Assembly: GCA_032718475.1 (NCBI GenBank)
Contig: JAUCBJ010006960.1
Location: forward strand, 1-64,000
Reading direction: 5' to 3'
From: Nemertoderma westbladi
Lineage: Eukaryota > Xenacoelomorpha > Nemertodermatida > Nemertodermatidae
Length of the DNA stretch: 64,000 bases
A model generated the notes under the pieces. That model was given only the letters and a program-made list of their open reading frames with translations, had not been told where the DNA came from and did no database searches. Shown here piece by piece: positions 49,237 to 60,675 of this stretch. The first letter of the stretch is position 1, and each line of letters begins with the position of its first letter. The position numbers and the translations under genes are program-made.

Positions 49237-49875
49237 TAAATTTTTATTTAATATCAAGCTTGGCAAGTAAAATCTATACCAGGAGGTATATTGTATTTAC
49301 AGTACATACTGTGATGTTTCTGTTATTGTATCAATATTATGCTATCAATTGTATAACATTTTCGCATTTCAAATATTACATATATGCAAAATTATTTTCG
49401 ATATATACATATATATTTTCTTGTACATATGCAAAATTATTTTCGATATATACATATATATATTCTTTATATTATGTATTTAGTTCTATTTAATATGTTT
49501 TTATTCTGTCAGTATTCGTTGTGCTATCACTATGTGGGCAATTCCATGGAAAAATGGAATTCCAGGGAAAAATGGAATTCCATAAGGGAAAGACATTTTC
49601 ATCCATTTTTACGCCGTTTTTTTGCATTGAAATCTATAAAGATGAAATTGTCTGTTTAAATTTTGTCAATCTGTTAATTAACAATTTGCGAGAAATGCTA
49701 TGTATGGATTTTGAAAAATGATTTTTGTTTGCAGTGTTTTCGAGGTCATCTACTAGAACATACGGTATTATCTCAATTTCAAAAATAATTATATTTGCCT
49801 TAGGCCAGATAGGGTGTATGTGTCCATACATACCCTCTACTACTAGGATCGGCATGCTGCATTGCAGCCGCATTT

Positions 49876-51126
49876 TTAAGAATGCTGTGCCGGCTTGTCA
49901 ACAAAATTGCACCGCCACAACTCCCTATCACCCATGACATTTGCTAGATCATCCGCATCTTTAAGGCCAGTGTCCTTTAAGATGCGTCTCAAGAAAGTCA
50001 TGGGCTGTCCACCATGCTTATTCACTCCATGAGGCTGCCAAAGTACAAGATTATGCACTGGCTGGTCCTCACGGCGAAAGCAATGTCCTGCAAAGCGGAG
50101 GCGATTTTGTTCTAGTGTCAAGCTTGGGGGAACCAATGAGATACCTCCAATGTTATATAGTGTCTGGTTGGAGATGTGTGCATTGTACTTGACACAATGA
50201 ACCCGGCGTAGCATTCTTGTGAATGTGCCATCCAGAGATTTGGTGTCCTCAGCAGTTAGAGCCCAGCATGGACTCCCGTAGAGGAGTACTGGAACAACTG
50301 CTGCTCTAAATAATCGGACCTTAAGTTTCCGATTAATTCTCGGTGACTTCCAAATCCTGGAAAGCCTATTCAAGGCTGCCCATGCCTTTCCCTTACATAT
50401 TCGAAGGTCCTCACCTGACTTCCGGATCCATGATCCCAGGTAACAGAAGTCGTCCACATGCTCAAGCATACCATCCTTTGAGCTTATGCTCATCCGATCA
50501 GAGACTTGCTGAGGACTTTTCAAAGTTAAAAGTCAGAATTTTGGTCTTTCTGGAGTTAATAAAAAGACCAACACTAGAAGCAGCATGTTCTAATGAGCTG
50601 AGGAGCCGTTGGGCTCCCTCTAATGATTCTGAGAGTACTCCTAAGTCATCAGCAAAGTCTAGATCAGTTAGGTACTTGGCAGGATTTCCTCGACTTCTGG
50701 AGCCAGTAGGTGGAGTTATCATCACCCCATCATCATTATAATGATCTAAGGACTTGCGTAGAACATAGTCAACCACAATAATGAACAAGAATGGTGCAAG
50801 TGTGTCTCCTTGGAGGACCCCCCATAACACTACAAATGGTTCTGTGTCACCATCAACAGTAGACACAAATGTTGTCGAACCATCGTATACTGATCTGATT
50901 GCTGCAATAATTTCATCAGGAAACCCATATAATGAAAGTATGCTGAACATACGTGAGCGAGAGACTGAATCAAAGGCCTTGAAGAAGTCAACAAAGATAA
51001 CAGCCAGATGCCTGTCTTTCTTTTTTGATAACTCTTCAATTATCCTTCTAAGTGCCAAAATGGGCTCCATGGTCCCACGACCTTTACGGAACCCATTCTG
51101 ATTTCCACGGAGCAGTCTCTCAACAC
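49876..51126 (-). pseudogene. LINE reverse transcriptase, 5'-truncated, copy A
   Basis: RT domain in two frames. 51126-50498 carries QNGFRKGRGTMEPIL, FVDFFKAFD, GVLQGDTLAPFLF and the catalytic FADD (LDFADDLGV). 50523-49876 carries the RT C-terminal part (CYLGSWIRKSG, LLYGSPCWALTAED, HCFRRED). An extra T in aggacttttcaaag, compared with copy B, causes the frame change. The endonuclease and 5' part are missing. The non-LTR clade is not certain. It reads away from the DUF2306-like gene. Confidence 0.85.
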
Positions 51127-51639
51127 GTATTGCATGTTAAATAAAGTGTAACATTACTTTCACTATACTCGAGAGCAATGGCAAACTATGGGAAGGCAAC
51201 CTAAATAGGATGATTGACCATATGTGGCTGAAAATTATGTTTCGCATGGTCTGCCAGAGTGGTAGATAGAACCATCAGCATTCCATGGGAATCAAATGGA
51301 AGCACCACCCCAGATAGAGTACAATCAGGTCATACACGCAGAAATCGTAGCACAACCCGCGTGTACAGCACTAAATCCAAATGCCGACATATATGACTAT
51401 TACCCCATAACTGTAGGGAGAGCAGACATAATAGAGCAGCCCTTATACGTGCATCCCAATATAACACGGCACCAATGGAACAGCAATATAATCATCAGGC
51501 GATCTCTGCAGCACCAGTAAGCCACAATAACCCTATAGAGTGGCTAACCAACACGAGGCCCTTATAGCGGCAGATGGAAGGAACCACCCAGTAGAAGCCC
51601 TAAATTTGGACCAATAACAGTCAAGGTGGGACGTACATA

Positions 51640-52373
51640 CAACAAGAGGTGGGGTGCAATACTGCTTTGTTATACCAGTAGAGTGGTCGCTCTTGAGGTG
51701 GTAAGAAACGCCAGTGCAGATGCATCTGCACTGCAGATGCACTGAGTAGGTTTATAAGAAACCATGGAGGGATAAAGAAGTTAAGTTCCGATAATGGAGG
51801 AAACTTAATAGGAACAAATGAGGGACTTAAAACATTATATCAATACGCGCAGACACCAGAGGTAAAAGCGACGGCAATGCGGAATGGAATAGAGTGGAAA
51901 TTCCATACAACTTATGTGCCACACTCATTCGGGGTGTGTGAGTGATTAATAGGGTCAGCCAAGCGACAAATAATAGCAGTAACCATGAACAGATGCCTTA
52001 ACGAGGATAACCTAGCACCAATATTCGCAGAGACAGCGGCGACAATGAATAGTAGACCTCTGTGCGCGCAAAGTGATGATCAGAATTCATACGAAGTAAT
52101 TACACCCAGTCACCTACTGTTACAACGGGAACTATTTCATGACAGAGATAATTACATTAAAAGGATGTGGAAAGGATATTCTGGAAGAGATGGGTAAAGG
52201 AGTACCTCCCCACTCTATACAAGAGACAGAAGTGGCGTATAGAGAAACGAGACCTGCTAGTCAATGATGCAGTCATAGTGACGGACGACACATTGAAGAA
52301 GTTCGACTTGATCTTAGCCAGAGTGGTCAGTACAAAGACCGAGAAAGACAAAACGTCAGAACAGTCGACCTAA
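51640..52373 (+). pseudogene. Decayed BEL/Pao integrase remnant
   Basis: Pieces in several frames give RVVALEVVRNASADA, RFIRNHGGIKKLSSDNGG (second Asp of the DDE core), HSFGVCE*LIGSAKR (Glu region with a stop), then a 70-codon block with MNSRPLCAQ and a C-terminal DUF5641-like part (RKRWVKEYLPTLYKRQKWR in two overlapping frames). Frameshifts and stops make it non-functional. It is a different, much older family from the element at 27768-41060. Confidence 0.75.
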
Positions 52374-52379
52374 GGACAG

Positions 52380-53030
52380 TGAATAGTGGTAAGAAAACCA
52401 TTCTAAGACCAAAAAAAATGATGTTTATTGGAACAGTAAAGCCTAAAATTAGAAACATCGTGCATTGAAAATAAAACTCTGGCGTATACCCATTAGAAGT
52501 AAAATAAAGTCATAAAGTAGTAAAAGTTAAATTAAATTAAAGTATAAAATGAGATTATAGACATACGATATACTGGACGTACGATGACATGTGATTATTA
52601 CAATGACATGATTTATGACATATAGAATGAATGTATGAGGGACAGAAATTAAATAAGAATTTAAATAATAAAGTGATAAAGAATGGGTATTTAAACCCAT
52701 AGAAAGTGAGACGAATTGGAATTGAAGTGAATCCCATATATAATTTTATCGCATTATTAACAGCAGAAGAAACTAATGCAAAAGTGATACAACCGTTTGA
52801 TCGGCTGCCCTGGAACATTATTTAGTGCCGACTGGACGTTAAATATAGGTGAGACAGGACACCTAGCCGTCACCTTCAAGGCAGAACCCCCTAAGTCGAT
52901 TTTTGTAGTTCTGAGATAATCGATAAAAACTGTTTATTTTTTAGAGAGATGCCTCAATCTACTTGTTATTGTGTTTTTTGACAACTATAATTCATATAAG
53001 TAAACTTTCAAATTGAGTTAGAATCACCAT
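52380..53030. other. AT-rich non-coding region
   Basis: Probably 3' remains of the preceding retroelement. No gene or RNA recognised. Confidence 0.4.
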
Positions 53031-53035
53031 TGTTA

Positions 53036-53510
53036 TATTATTGAGGTTTTTTGTAAAAAATTCTGACTTATAGTGATTTGCCAAGATAAGGAGGTAAAGT
53101 AAAGTAAAAAGTAAATTTTCTTCGGCCGCTTGGCCAGGGATTACGCACAAAGTCTGACGACTTATTTCCAGTGCGGTCCCCCCAGAACTTTACTCCTCAG
53201 AGGAAACTCCAGTACTCATTTAGCTACCACTTAAGGATGCAAGGCAGAGATGAGCCCTGGCTGGTCCCTTTAAAGCATTCGTGCCGAAACTAAAACTGCC
53301 CTGGCCCATGTGAGGATCGAACCCACGACCTACAGGAGATGTGAATTCAATGCAACCACTACACCAAGGTGGAACCTTAGGTACACCTTCTTCTGGCATT
53401 ATCCCGTAATTATACGATAGTTGTGGGGTAATGCCAGAAAAACATGGTATCCTCAACTTGGCAAAACACCATAAGTCAGATTTTTTTACAAAAAACCCGC
53501 AAATATCAAT
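53036..53510. mobile_element. Foldback (inverted-repeat) element interrupted by a SINE
   Basis: Left arm about 53036-53093 (ttttttgtaaaaaattctga, cttatagtgatttgccaaga) is the inverse of about 53450-53510 (ttggcaaaacaccataagtc, agatttttttacaaaaaacc). Between the arms are an inner hairpin (53391-53405 with 53426-53439, ttctggcatta) and a nested SINE. No transposase. Confidence 0.65.
53094..53375 (-). mobile_element. Full-length tRNA-derived SINE (minus strand)
   Basis: On the minus strand the head reads tccaccttggtgtagtggtt (A-box) and gtcgtgggttcgatcctcac (B-box). The body includes cagggcagttttagtttcgg and gggaccagccagggctcatc. The tail is (ttttac)n-like. It differs in body from the 56670 family. 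Confidence 0.75.
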
Positions 53511-53519
53511 TATTAGCCA

Positions 53520-54090
53520 AGGTGTATCGTGCATCCTTAATTATTTAGTGTGTAGTGAGCACCGTAATACTAACATGTGCGCACTTGTTAGCTAATACGT
53601 GCTATCTACCATGTTAACTAGCACATGAGCAGGTGATGGTATTAACTGTGCATGCAATAATAACAAATAAGTACATACAATATGCTAATACACTTGCACA
53701 CAAGTAGGAAATTTTTGTATTCAAAATCGGACTCTTTTGGGAATCCATATATATATGTGATTCAGACTGCCCCGAGCACATGGACATGAAACGTCATTAT
53801 ATCGAGGCTAATTTTATGCATCATTTATGCGTGAATGCGTATTTGTGGTCAAATTGGGCTATTATTACATAACTATTTTCGGCCAAATTACTGGTCAACC
53901 AGCAGGAAATTCTATAACAGCGGTTGCACCACCAGACTTAATCTGTTCTAAATGATACTTTGCAGATCTATTCCCGACCGATATATATTTAATTACATAC
54001 ATACAGTACTAGAAGTATACATACAGACCACATTATATAAATTTACCTAGACAACAGAATAAATACAAAATCAGAAATTTAGGTTACCCC
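53520..54090. other. Non-coding region
   Basis: Nothing recognised beyond short tagcacatg-type stutters near 53570-53640. Confidence 0.4.
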
Positions 54091-54098
54091 AAGCACCA

Positions 54099-55075
54099 CT
54101 AACCACCTCTTGCGCAACACCGAGGATTTGATTGATTGACCGAGAGAGGAGAAACGTTAGCAATTGCACGAATAATGATGTTTTGTGAAACATCAATACG
54201 TCGTAGCAAAAAAAAAATATTACTTCTCTGCATAGCCCTAAAAGTATTGCTCCTATTATTTACAAAAATTTCACTAGCATCCTCAGTTCTAGAATATTTG
54301 AAAAGTGATCTAAAAGCAGTATTATAAGCTACCTTAACCTTGCGCAAATTCTCAACACGAAATATAGACCAGAGTGAACAACAGTACATGCTGTAACAGT
54401 AGGATCTAAATAAGGTTAACTTTACTTCACATGAACAATTCGAAAATAATCTAGCAATCTGGTTACCCCTACAATACATTGAGCACATTATACGTTTCAT
54501 ATCTGATTCATCGCTTAGATCGCAAGTAATTGTATGACCAAGGTAATTAACCTCCTTAACACAATGTAATGGTTTACCACAAAGATATACATCACCAGCA
54601 CGGTTAATTCTATAAGGAAGAAAATACATACAGTGAGATTTAAGCGGGTTAAATTCCATATCAAATTCCACCCCAAACTTTTCACAAATAGCAATTAACT
54701 TACGTAGACCAAAAATGCTAGGGGATAATAAACATAGATCGTCTGCATAAAAAAGATTATTAATAATAATGGAACCTACTTTGCAACCAACAAAAGAGTC
54801 GTTTAAACGTCTACTTAATTCCGTCATATAGATATTAAAGAGAAGAGGGCTGAGAAGGCTCCCCTGTCGTACACCATTAGTAACAGTGAAGACATCCGAG
54901 GAAGCACTTCCCCATCTTACAAAAATATATTGATTTGAATACCAAAAGGAAAGAATTCGCACAATTGAAACCGGTACATTAATATCCAATAGCTGTCTAA
55001 ATAATTTAAAATGATTTACCCGGTCAAACGCCTTAGACGCATCTAAGAACGCCGAATACACATTATAGTACTCCC
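54099..55075 (-). pseudogene. LINE reverse transcriptase fragment (CR1/L2/Rex-like), 5'-truncated
   Basis: About 325 codons are open from a truncated 5' edge. Motifs: VYSAFLDASKAFDRVNHFKL (first catalytic Asp), VTNGVRQGSLLSPLLFNIYM, the catalytic FYADDLCLL, NPLKSHCMYF and VNYLGHTITCDLSDE, then the thumb/connection region ending ARGG. The endonuclease is absent. It is unrelated in detail to the LINE at 49876. Confidence 0.85.
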
Positions 55076-55628
55076 TTCAAACAGACAATATTTATTGGGA
55101 CTACAAATATTGTACCTCATATTGTACTATATACATGGATCATTCATTTTTTGAAAATATATTTCGTACTACATTGATGGGATTTTAAAATATATTTATA
55201 TGATTGTTTATATAGTATATTTGACTGGGAGAGGATATGGCTGCATATTGGTTTTTAATTTTGGATAGTTACACCCGTTACTGTGTAAGTATAATATTAT
55301 TACATTACATATAACATACATTACATATATTATTACATTATTACATTATAGCTTTATATATTTTATATTTAGTATATCTTTGCAGATTATTATGATAAAA
55401 TTACTGTAAATAAATTTACTCTGTATAATATTCATTCAAGTAAAGTATGTTTATTATGTGAATTATTATCGTTTGAAACAAAAGATTTATAATTGCAACC
55501 CTTAACATGCACCTAGTTTTTATATCTCACGAAACAGTTCTTCCAAGACAGGGACAATATAGTAATGGAGTATTAATAATCTTAAGATATAATGAACCGT
55601 TTAAAGTTGTTGAGTCAGACCAGCCCTT

Positions 55629-55769
55629 TTAAGCAGCAGCCTCTTCCATACCTTCCTTCACGCATCGCATTATAAAATCCCAATAAAGAGACAATGCGAC
55701 AAGTGTATCTTGATCCACCATTCCACCGCAACACTGAATAACCATGTTTACAAAAGCCGGCTTCATAAG
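55629..55769 (-). CDS. Globin exon 3 (helices G-H, stop)
   Basis: The acceptor is attttttag|CTTATG. 46 codons then TAA at 55631-55629. Too short to stand out as an ORF but in phase with exon 2. Confidence 0.85.
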   Translation of the reverse strand, partial: LMKPAFVNMVIQCCGGMVDQDTLVALSLYWDFIMRCVKEGMEEAAA

Positions 55770-58135
55770 CTAAAAAATAAAAAGTAAGATAACTTCAATC
55801 AATAGAAATACAAATAAGTAACATTACTCCATTCAATAGCCTCTCTACATACTGTATAGAGTGTATAATTGTTTTTAATTCTCCACTAACGACTTGACAC
55901 TGTCGCCTGTCGCCAATGGATTTTGTCAAAAGTTAATGTATATAGAAAGATTCAAGAATAATATGTCAATACATAGTTTTGAACCAGATTTTGTTGACAA
56001 GCCGGCACAGCATTCTTAAAAATGCAGCTGCAATGCAGCATGCCGATCCTAGTAGTTGAACTAAGCCTACTGATACCCACATGCACGCATGACACATATT
56101 ACCAATATATAATGTACATTCCTTATCGTATTAATGCCGGTTTATTTGTTTAAACTTTGCACATTTTTGGTCAACTCTTAGTCAGGAACCTGAAAATTTA
56201 TTTTCGTAACGAATTTAACTTATCCTCAACTTAAGTTTACGTGGCAGAGATGGAGTCAAATTCGTGACAGAGTAATCGGCAACAAAATGCTGACAAAGTT
56301 GATCACCAGTTTTCTACTTACATCGAACATTTTAAAAGGAACTGTGTGAGCTGTGTGGGTCCTCCCGAGATTTCTCCACATATCCGCGCAGACAGTGGGT
56401 TCTGCAACCTTATTTATAGTACAAGTAATGTGGCTGAGCCCTCGCGTAAGATGTGCTTCCATGTGGATGTTTTCACGAAGTTCATACAGTGGTCTATCTT
56501 TGACGAACCAGAAGTAGTTTTGTGCTTCAGGTGTATCAGTGAAAAACCTAAACAATTCAGTGACAGCTTGGTAGAGAAAATAAGAGAATAATTAATATCC
56601 AAAACAAATTTTTGGATTTTAAAAATATTGTGTAAAATGTTATTATTTTATTATTAATATTATTATTTTAAGCAGCATCTTGGTCTAGTGGTGACATTAC
56701 TGTGCTTCCGATTAAGGAGCCCGGGTTCGATCCCTAGATGGGGCAGCACTGTTTGGGCACAGTGCTTTAAATGCTTGCAGCCTAGCCCAACCCCGGCTTT
56801 CATCCTTCAGTGGTCGATAAATGGGAACCAAGGCAACTTGGGAAACAGAGTGGAAGGGTTTACTGTGGAAGATCATCCATGGTGGTGAACAGGCATTCCT
56901 TGGCTTAACGAGCCTAAAAGATTCTCCCATTCAATATTATTACAGTATTTTGTTATTTATAAAATGGTTACGGTTACCATGGTTAATCATCAAATATGGT
57001 GGGTTACCTCGGCTATTATCTTGTACAACTTCAAAACTTTAAACTGCTGCATTGCATATTTTCTCACTTAAGGCCCGTTCACATCCAACGGAACGGTACA
57101 CCGCGCGGTGTACCACATCCAACGGAACGGTACACCGCGCGGTGTACCACATCCAACGGAACGGTACACCGCGCGGTGTACCGCAGGGCCAGCGGTACAC
57201 CGCTGACTGTGAACGACTCAACAGGTAGTTGTGCGCTAAACCGCGCGGTTTACCACAGCCCATTTAAACAATGTTAAAACAATTAATGTAATTTCCTGTT
57301 GAATTCACAGTCGACAGATAGACAATCAGTTACCGCAATTGTACCGTTGGGTGTAAACGGGCTCCGGGTAGTGTACCGCTGGCTTACCGCTTCAATACCG
57401 CCAGACTACTTTACCGCTCACGCACCGTTGGATGTGAACGGGGCTTAATGTTGTCCTACATGGCGCTTCAAATCGGAGATTAATCAGAAATAAATTATTG
57501 TAGGCTATTGTTCTCTTTTGATAGTAATTATCCATTAAATAAATATCCATTCATCCATCCAAAAATACCCAATATTTGGTCTCCTGTAGGCCTATCCGCT
57601 ATCTGAACATTGTTAACCTTATGCATTAACTTTTTATCGGTACTTACTTCCGATGACTTAAGACGGGGTAGCTCAGTTGGCTGAGCGCCGGACCTGCAAT
57701 CTATTGGTTGTAGGTTCGGCCCCGCCAGGGTCCACTCAGTCTTTCATCCACTGGGGTCGATAAAATGAGTACCAGTTAAATAACTGGGAGCAAATCTTGG
57801 GATAGGAGTAACACCCACCCCAACCCTCAGGTAGCAGCTATCGAAAGAGGAGCCTTTGGGTCGCCTCCGTCTTCAGCCGACTGTTTGCGATAAAACTTAC
57901 TTTATTTTCCAAGTTGTATATTACAACCTCATTACTTTACGAATCACCGATAGTTGACATCAATTTGTGGTGCCTCTTAACTCACTCATGTTACATTATA
58001 TTTATCCACCCACAATCTCAAAACTTGTTCAACTTACTTGTTCATAAATATCAATCCAGGTTCATGATATCCATCAGCTACAACTTTATCCCACACTTTT
58101 TTCACTAGGAATTGTTGTGAATCAGTTAGCGCCAT
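55629..58135 (-). CDS. Globin gene, three exons
   Basis: Heme-binding globin of 154 codons: exon 1 58135-58038, exon 2 56547-56322, exon 3 55769-55629. The introns fall at the classical globin sites B12.2 (phase 2, codon AA|G) and G7.0 (phase 0), with donors GTAAGT and acceptors tttag and tttttag. Helix A reads LTDSQQFLVKKVWDKVV with the conserved Trp. CD1 Phe lies in YFWFVKD, distal His E7 in HMEAHLTRG and proximal His F8 in LGRTHTAH, so heme coordination residues are present. Helices G-H are LMKPAFVNMVIQCC and LYWDFIMRCVKEGMEE. Length and fold resemble cytoglobin/myoglobin-like single-domain globins; the subfamily is not assigned. No signal peptide. The gene sits between the two segmental-duplication copies and may itself be duplicated outside the window. 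Confidence 0.88.
55985..56058 (+). mobile_element. 3'-terminal scrap of the 49876/63149 LINE in globin intron 2
   Basis: ttgttgacaagccggcacag, then cattcttaaaaatgcagctg and caatgcagcatgccgatcct match the end of the LINE ORF and its tail (reverse of 49845-49905). It is a dead, very short insertion. Confidence 0.8.
56322..56547 (-). CDS. Globin exon 2 (helices B-G, both heme histidines)
   Basis: The acceptor is aattgtttag|GTTTTTC: one base completes the Lys codon. The donor is TTCGAT|GTAAGT (phase 0). An apparent longer ORF upstream (reading ...ELFR) is intronic and has the wrong phase. Confidence 0.87.
56670..56936 (+). mobile_element. Full-length tRNA-derived SINE (source family of the 63-bp satellite)
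   Basis: The head gcatcttggtctagtggtga (A-box) and gcccgggttcgatccctaga (B-box) is followed by a body with ggctttcatccttcagtggt and cgataaatgggaaccaaggc. 56841-56901 is the 61-bp stretch amplified in the intronic satellite. The tail is ttggcttaacgagcctaaaa. It lies in globin intron 1. Confidence 0.85.
57072..57444. mobile_element. 373-bp MITE with TIRs, TTAA-flanked
   Basis: Terminal inverted repeats GGCCCGTTCACATCCAACGG and the matching CCGTTGGATGTGAACGGGGC are bordered by TTAA on both sides (57068-57071, 57445-57448). A 3-bp TAA duplication is also possible. Near the left end three tandem ~36-bp units (ggaacggtacaccgcgcggt) occur. No coding capacity. A piggyBac- or Harbinger-type transposase could mobilise it. 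Confidence 0.8.
57660..57905 (+). mobile_element. tRNA-derived SINE, third family
   Basis: The tRNA-like head is ggggtagctcagttggctga then ggttgtaggttcggccccgc. The body contains ctggggtcgataaaatgagt followed by accagtt, a core I associate with SINEs of several marine invertebrates. The tail is gcgataaaacttactttatt. It lies in globin intron 1. Confidence 0.8.
58038..58135 (-). CDS. Globin exon 1 (helices A-B)
   Basis: Starts ATGGCGCTAACTGATTC and ends ATGAACAA|GTAAGT after 32 codons plus two bases. It is the only ATG consistent with a globin A helix. Confidence 0.85.
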
Positions 58136-58150
58136 TAAATAGATGTTGTA

Positions 58151-58157
58151 TTATATA
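58151..58157 (-). promoter_or_regulatory. Possible TATA box of the globin gene
   Basis: TATATAA on the minus strand lies 16-22 bp before the globin ATG, with an inverted CCAAT-like ccattg next to it. The spacing would put the cap site at or beyond the ATG, so it may be chance AT-richness. Confidence 0.25.
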
Positions 58158-58448
58158 GCAATGGGAGAATTTTAATGTCTTGAATGGCAAAATTTTCTCA
58201 AATTTCCTTAGCAGTGGTTTGAAAGTTTCAACCACCTCACCTCTTGGACAATCGCCAAAATTTACATTAAATTATTTTTACGTAAAAAATACAAGAAGCA
58301 AATTGCTGTCTACTACTAAGAACAATAATGAATTAATTGTTGATAACAGTTATAGATAAATAATATGATTATTTGCAATGATAGCTTGTGTGAAAGTAGC
58401 AAGCAAGAAGTACGATAAAGGTATTTAAAATAATATATTACATTTTAG

Positions 58449-58835
58449 TATGGCTGAAATTTTAGTATTTTAGTATTATTATTATTATTATTATTATTTA
58501 GTATTATTTTAGTATTTTAGTATTATTATTATTATTATTATTATTTAGTATTATTTTAGTATTTTAGTATTATTATTATTATTATTATTAATTAGTATTA
58601 TTTTAGTATTTTAGTATTATTATTATTATTATTTAGTATTATTTTAGTATTTTAGTATTATTATTATTATTATTATTATTTAGTATTATTTTAGTATTTT
58701 AGTATTATTATTATTATTATTATTATTTAGTATTATTTTAGTATTTTAGTATTATTATTATTATTATTATTATTTAGTATTATTTTAGTATTTTAGTATT
58801 ATTATTATTATTTAGTATTTTATTTAGTATTTTAG
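58449..58835 (+). repeat. Composite (att)n minisatellite
   Basis: Seven or eight units of tagtattattttagtatttt plus a variable (att)5-8 tract, about 48-61 bp each. AT-only low-complexity DNA upstream of the globin gene. Confidence 0.95.
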
Positions 58836-59660
58836 TATGGCAGCTTAGTATTGTGCTGGTGGATTTACAAGTTGTCTTTGTAAAATGAGTACAGGTAAAT
58901 GTAATATTTAATTAAATTATGTTGTGACTTATAGTATCCAGTAATTGATGAGACGGACAAATGGATGGACAAATTAATATATAGTCTCAATTTTTAATAT
59001 CAATTAAAGGGAAGGGGGTAGGCACGTAATTCTAACCAAAACAATAAACTAAAGTCGATAGGACAGGTTACCCTATCTGAATTGAATATAAATAAAGAAG
59101 ACATTTAAACCAGACAACACACCAACAAATTACATCACTATGTTTACACACAAACATTAAATTAGTCTTTGTAAGTCATACGATACTTATAAAAACCGTT
59201 GTATCATCTCAAACTGCATCATATAAAAAATCAATAATATATTAATTAAATTATATACGATGATATTTGCCAGGTTTCCAACTAGAATGCACTGTAGGTA
59301 GTTTTAACTCTCTGTACAGCCAAGTATGTTGTACTTTATGATATTTAATTAATAGTCATTTCATATATAAAGGAAGAACCTTTTGTCGAAGTTATTATTG
59401 TGCATTCGGTTTATTCCCAATTAAAAGGATTAATTGATTTATATAATTATGCAATGCACCATACTGGAAGAGATCAAGTATAGGTATTTATTAATCCAGT
59501 TTGGAACTTGGCAAGCATTATTATAAATATAAAATAATTGTGATCAAAGTAGCCTACAGTGTATGAAGGTATAGAATAGCTGAAATACCAATTTTGTGAG
59601 TTTAGTTTATTGACCGTCCGCAACTCCACCACCTCCATCCGCGACATAACAACATCCTCC
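58836..59660. other. Intergenic AT-rich region up to the duplication breakpoint
   Basis: Contains a reverse copy of the dispersed motif ctaaccaaaacaataaact (59032-59050). No gene. The sequence just before the breakpoint (ccgcaactccaccacctcca) has no match near copy A. Confidence 0.5.
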
Positions 59661-60170
59661 TACCTATAACAATAGGCTTATGTATCATTAATGTATTATA
59701 AATAATATAAGATACATGAGGTATACTATCTCTAGTATAATAGTAGAACCAAATCTTCTTTATTACAGCAGTTCTATACATAAAGTTTACAACATATCTT
59801 TTTAATATTGTTTCAGGTAGGCGTAGTTGAGAATAAATTTTAGGACGTCAGAAAATTTAAAACAATCTAAACTAAATTGTAAATGAATTATACTGTATCA
59901 ACTTATTGTACCCTTTCTAAAATAACATTTACTGGCCATTTTTGGAGATATTTTTGACCCACCCTCTTCATCGTCACAAAATGGCTACCACCGATAAGGG
60001 TGGGGGTGGCAAGACGCCATTTTCTCCCCCCTTTACCTATCACCCCCCCCCCCCCCCCCCCCACTCACACACACAGCCTCCTCTGAAAGTTTTGGTCATT
60101 GTCCTGGCTTTGACAGTACAATGCACCCCACACTTTCTGAGGGCCTCTACCAGGTTCTGACATTACCCTC

Positions 60171-60675
60171 CCCCTCGACGGATACCATCCTGGACGGATA
60201 TTGCACTGCCACGGACGGATACCGCCACAGACGGATACCGCCACAGACGGATACCGCCACAGACGGATACCGCCACAGACGGATACCGCCACAGACGGAT
60301 ACCGCCATGGACAGATACCGCCATGGACAGATACCACCACATACAGATACTGCCATGGACAGATACCACCAGATACTGCCATGGACAGATACCACCACGG
60401 ATAGACACTGCCACGCACGGATACTGCCACAGACGGATACCGCCACAGACGGATACCGCCATGGACAGATACCGCCATGGACAGATACCACCACATACAG
60501 ATACTGCCATGGACAGATACCACCAGATACTGCCATGGACAGATACCACCACGGATAGACACTGCCACGCACGGATACTGCCACAGACGGATACTGCCAC
60601 GAACGGATACCACCATGGACGGATACTGCCACATATGGATACTGCACTGCCATGGACGGATACTGGCAGTATCCG
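60171..60675 (+). repeat. 16-bp minisatellite, copy B
   Basis: Unit-for-unit the same array as 46848-47352, including the terminal 25-bp inverted repeat (60641-60691). Even this normally unstable array has the same unit number in both copies, which argues for a very recent duplication or two alleles. Confidence 0.93.

Larger units (their letters stand above)
46330..51130 (+). repeat. Segmental duplication, copy A (about 13.3 kb from copy B)
   Basis: From cctataacaataggcttatg (46331) onward the sequence matches 59663 onward at an offset falling from 13332 to 13273 because of small indels (shorter C-tract, loss of acag, a 45-bp local duplication at about 49386-49430 only in copy A). Matching is about 99% by eye and continues until the window ends in copy B (opposite about 50727). 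Confidence 0.93.
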
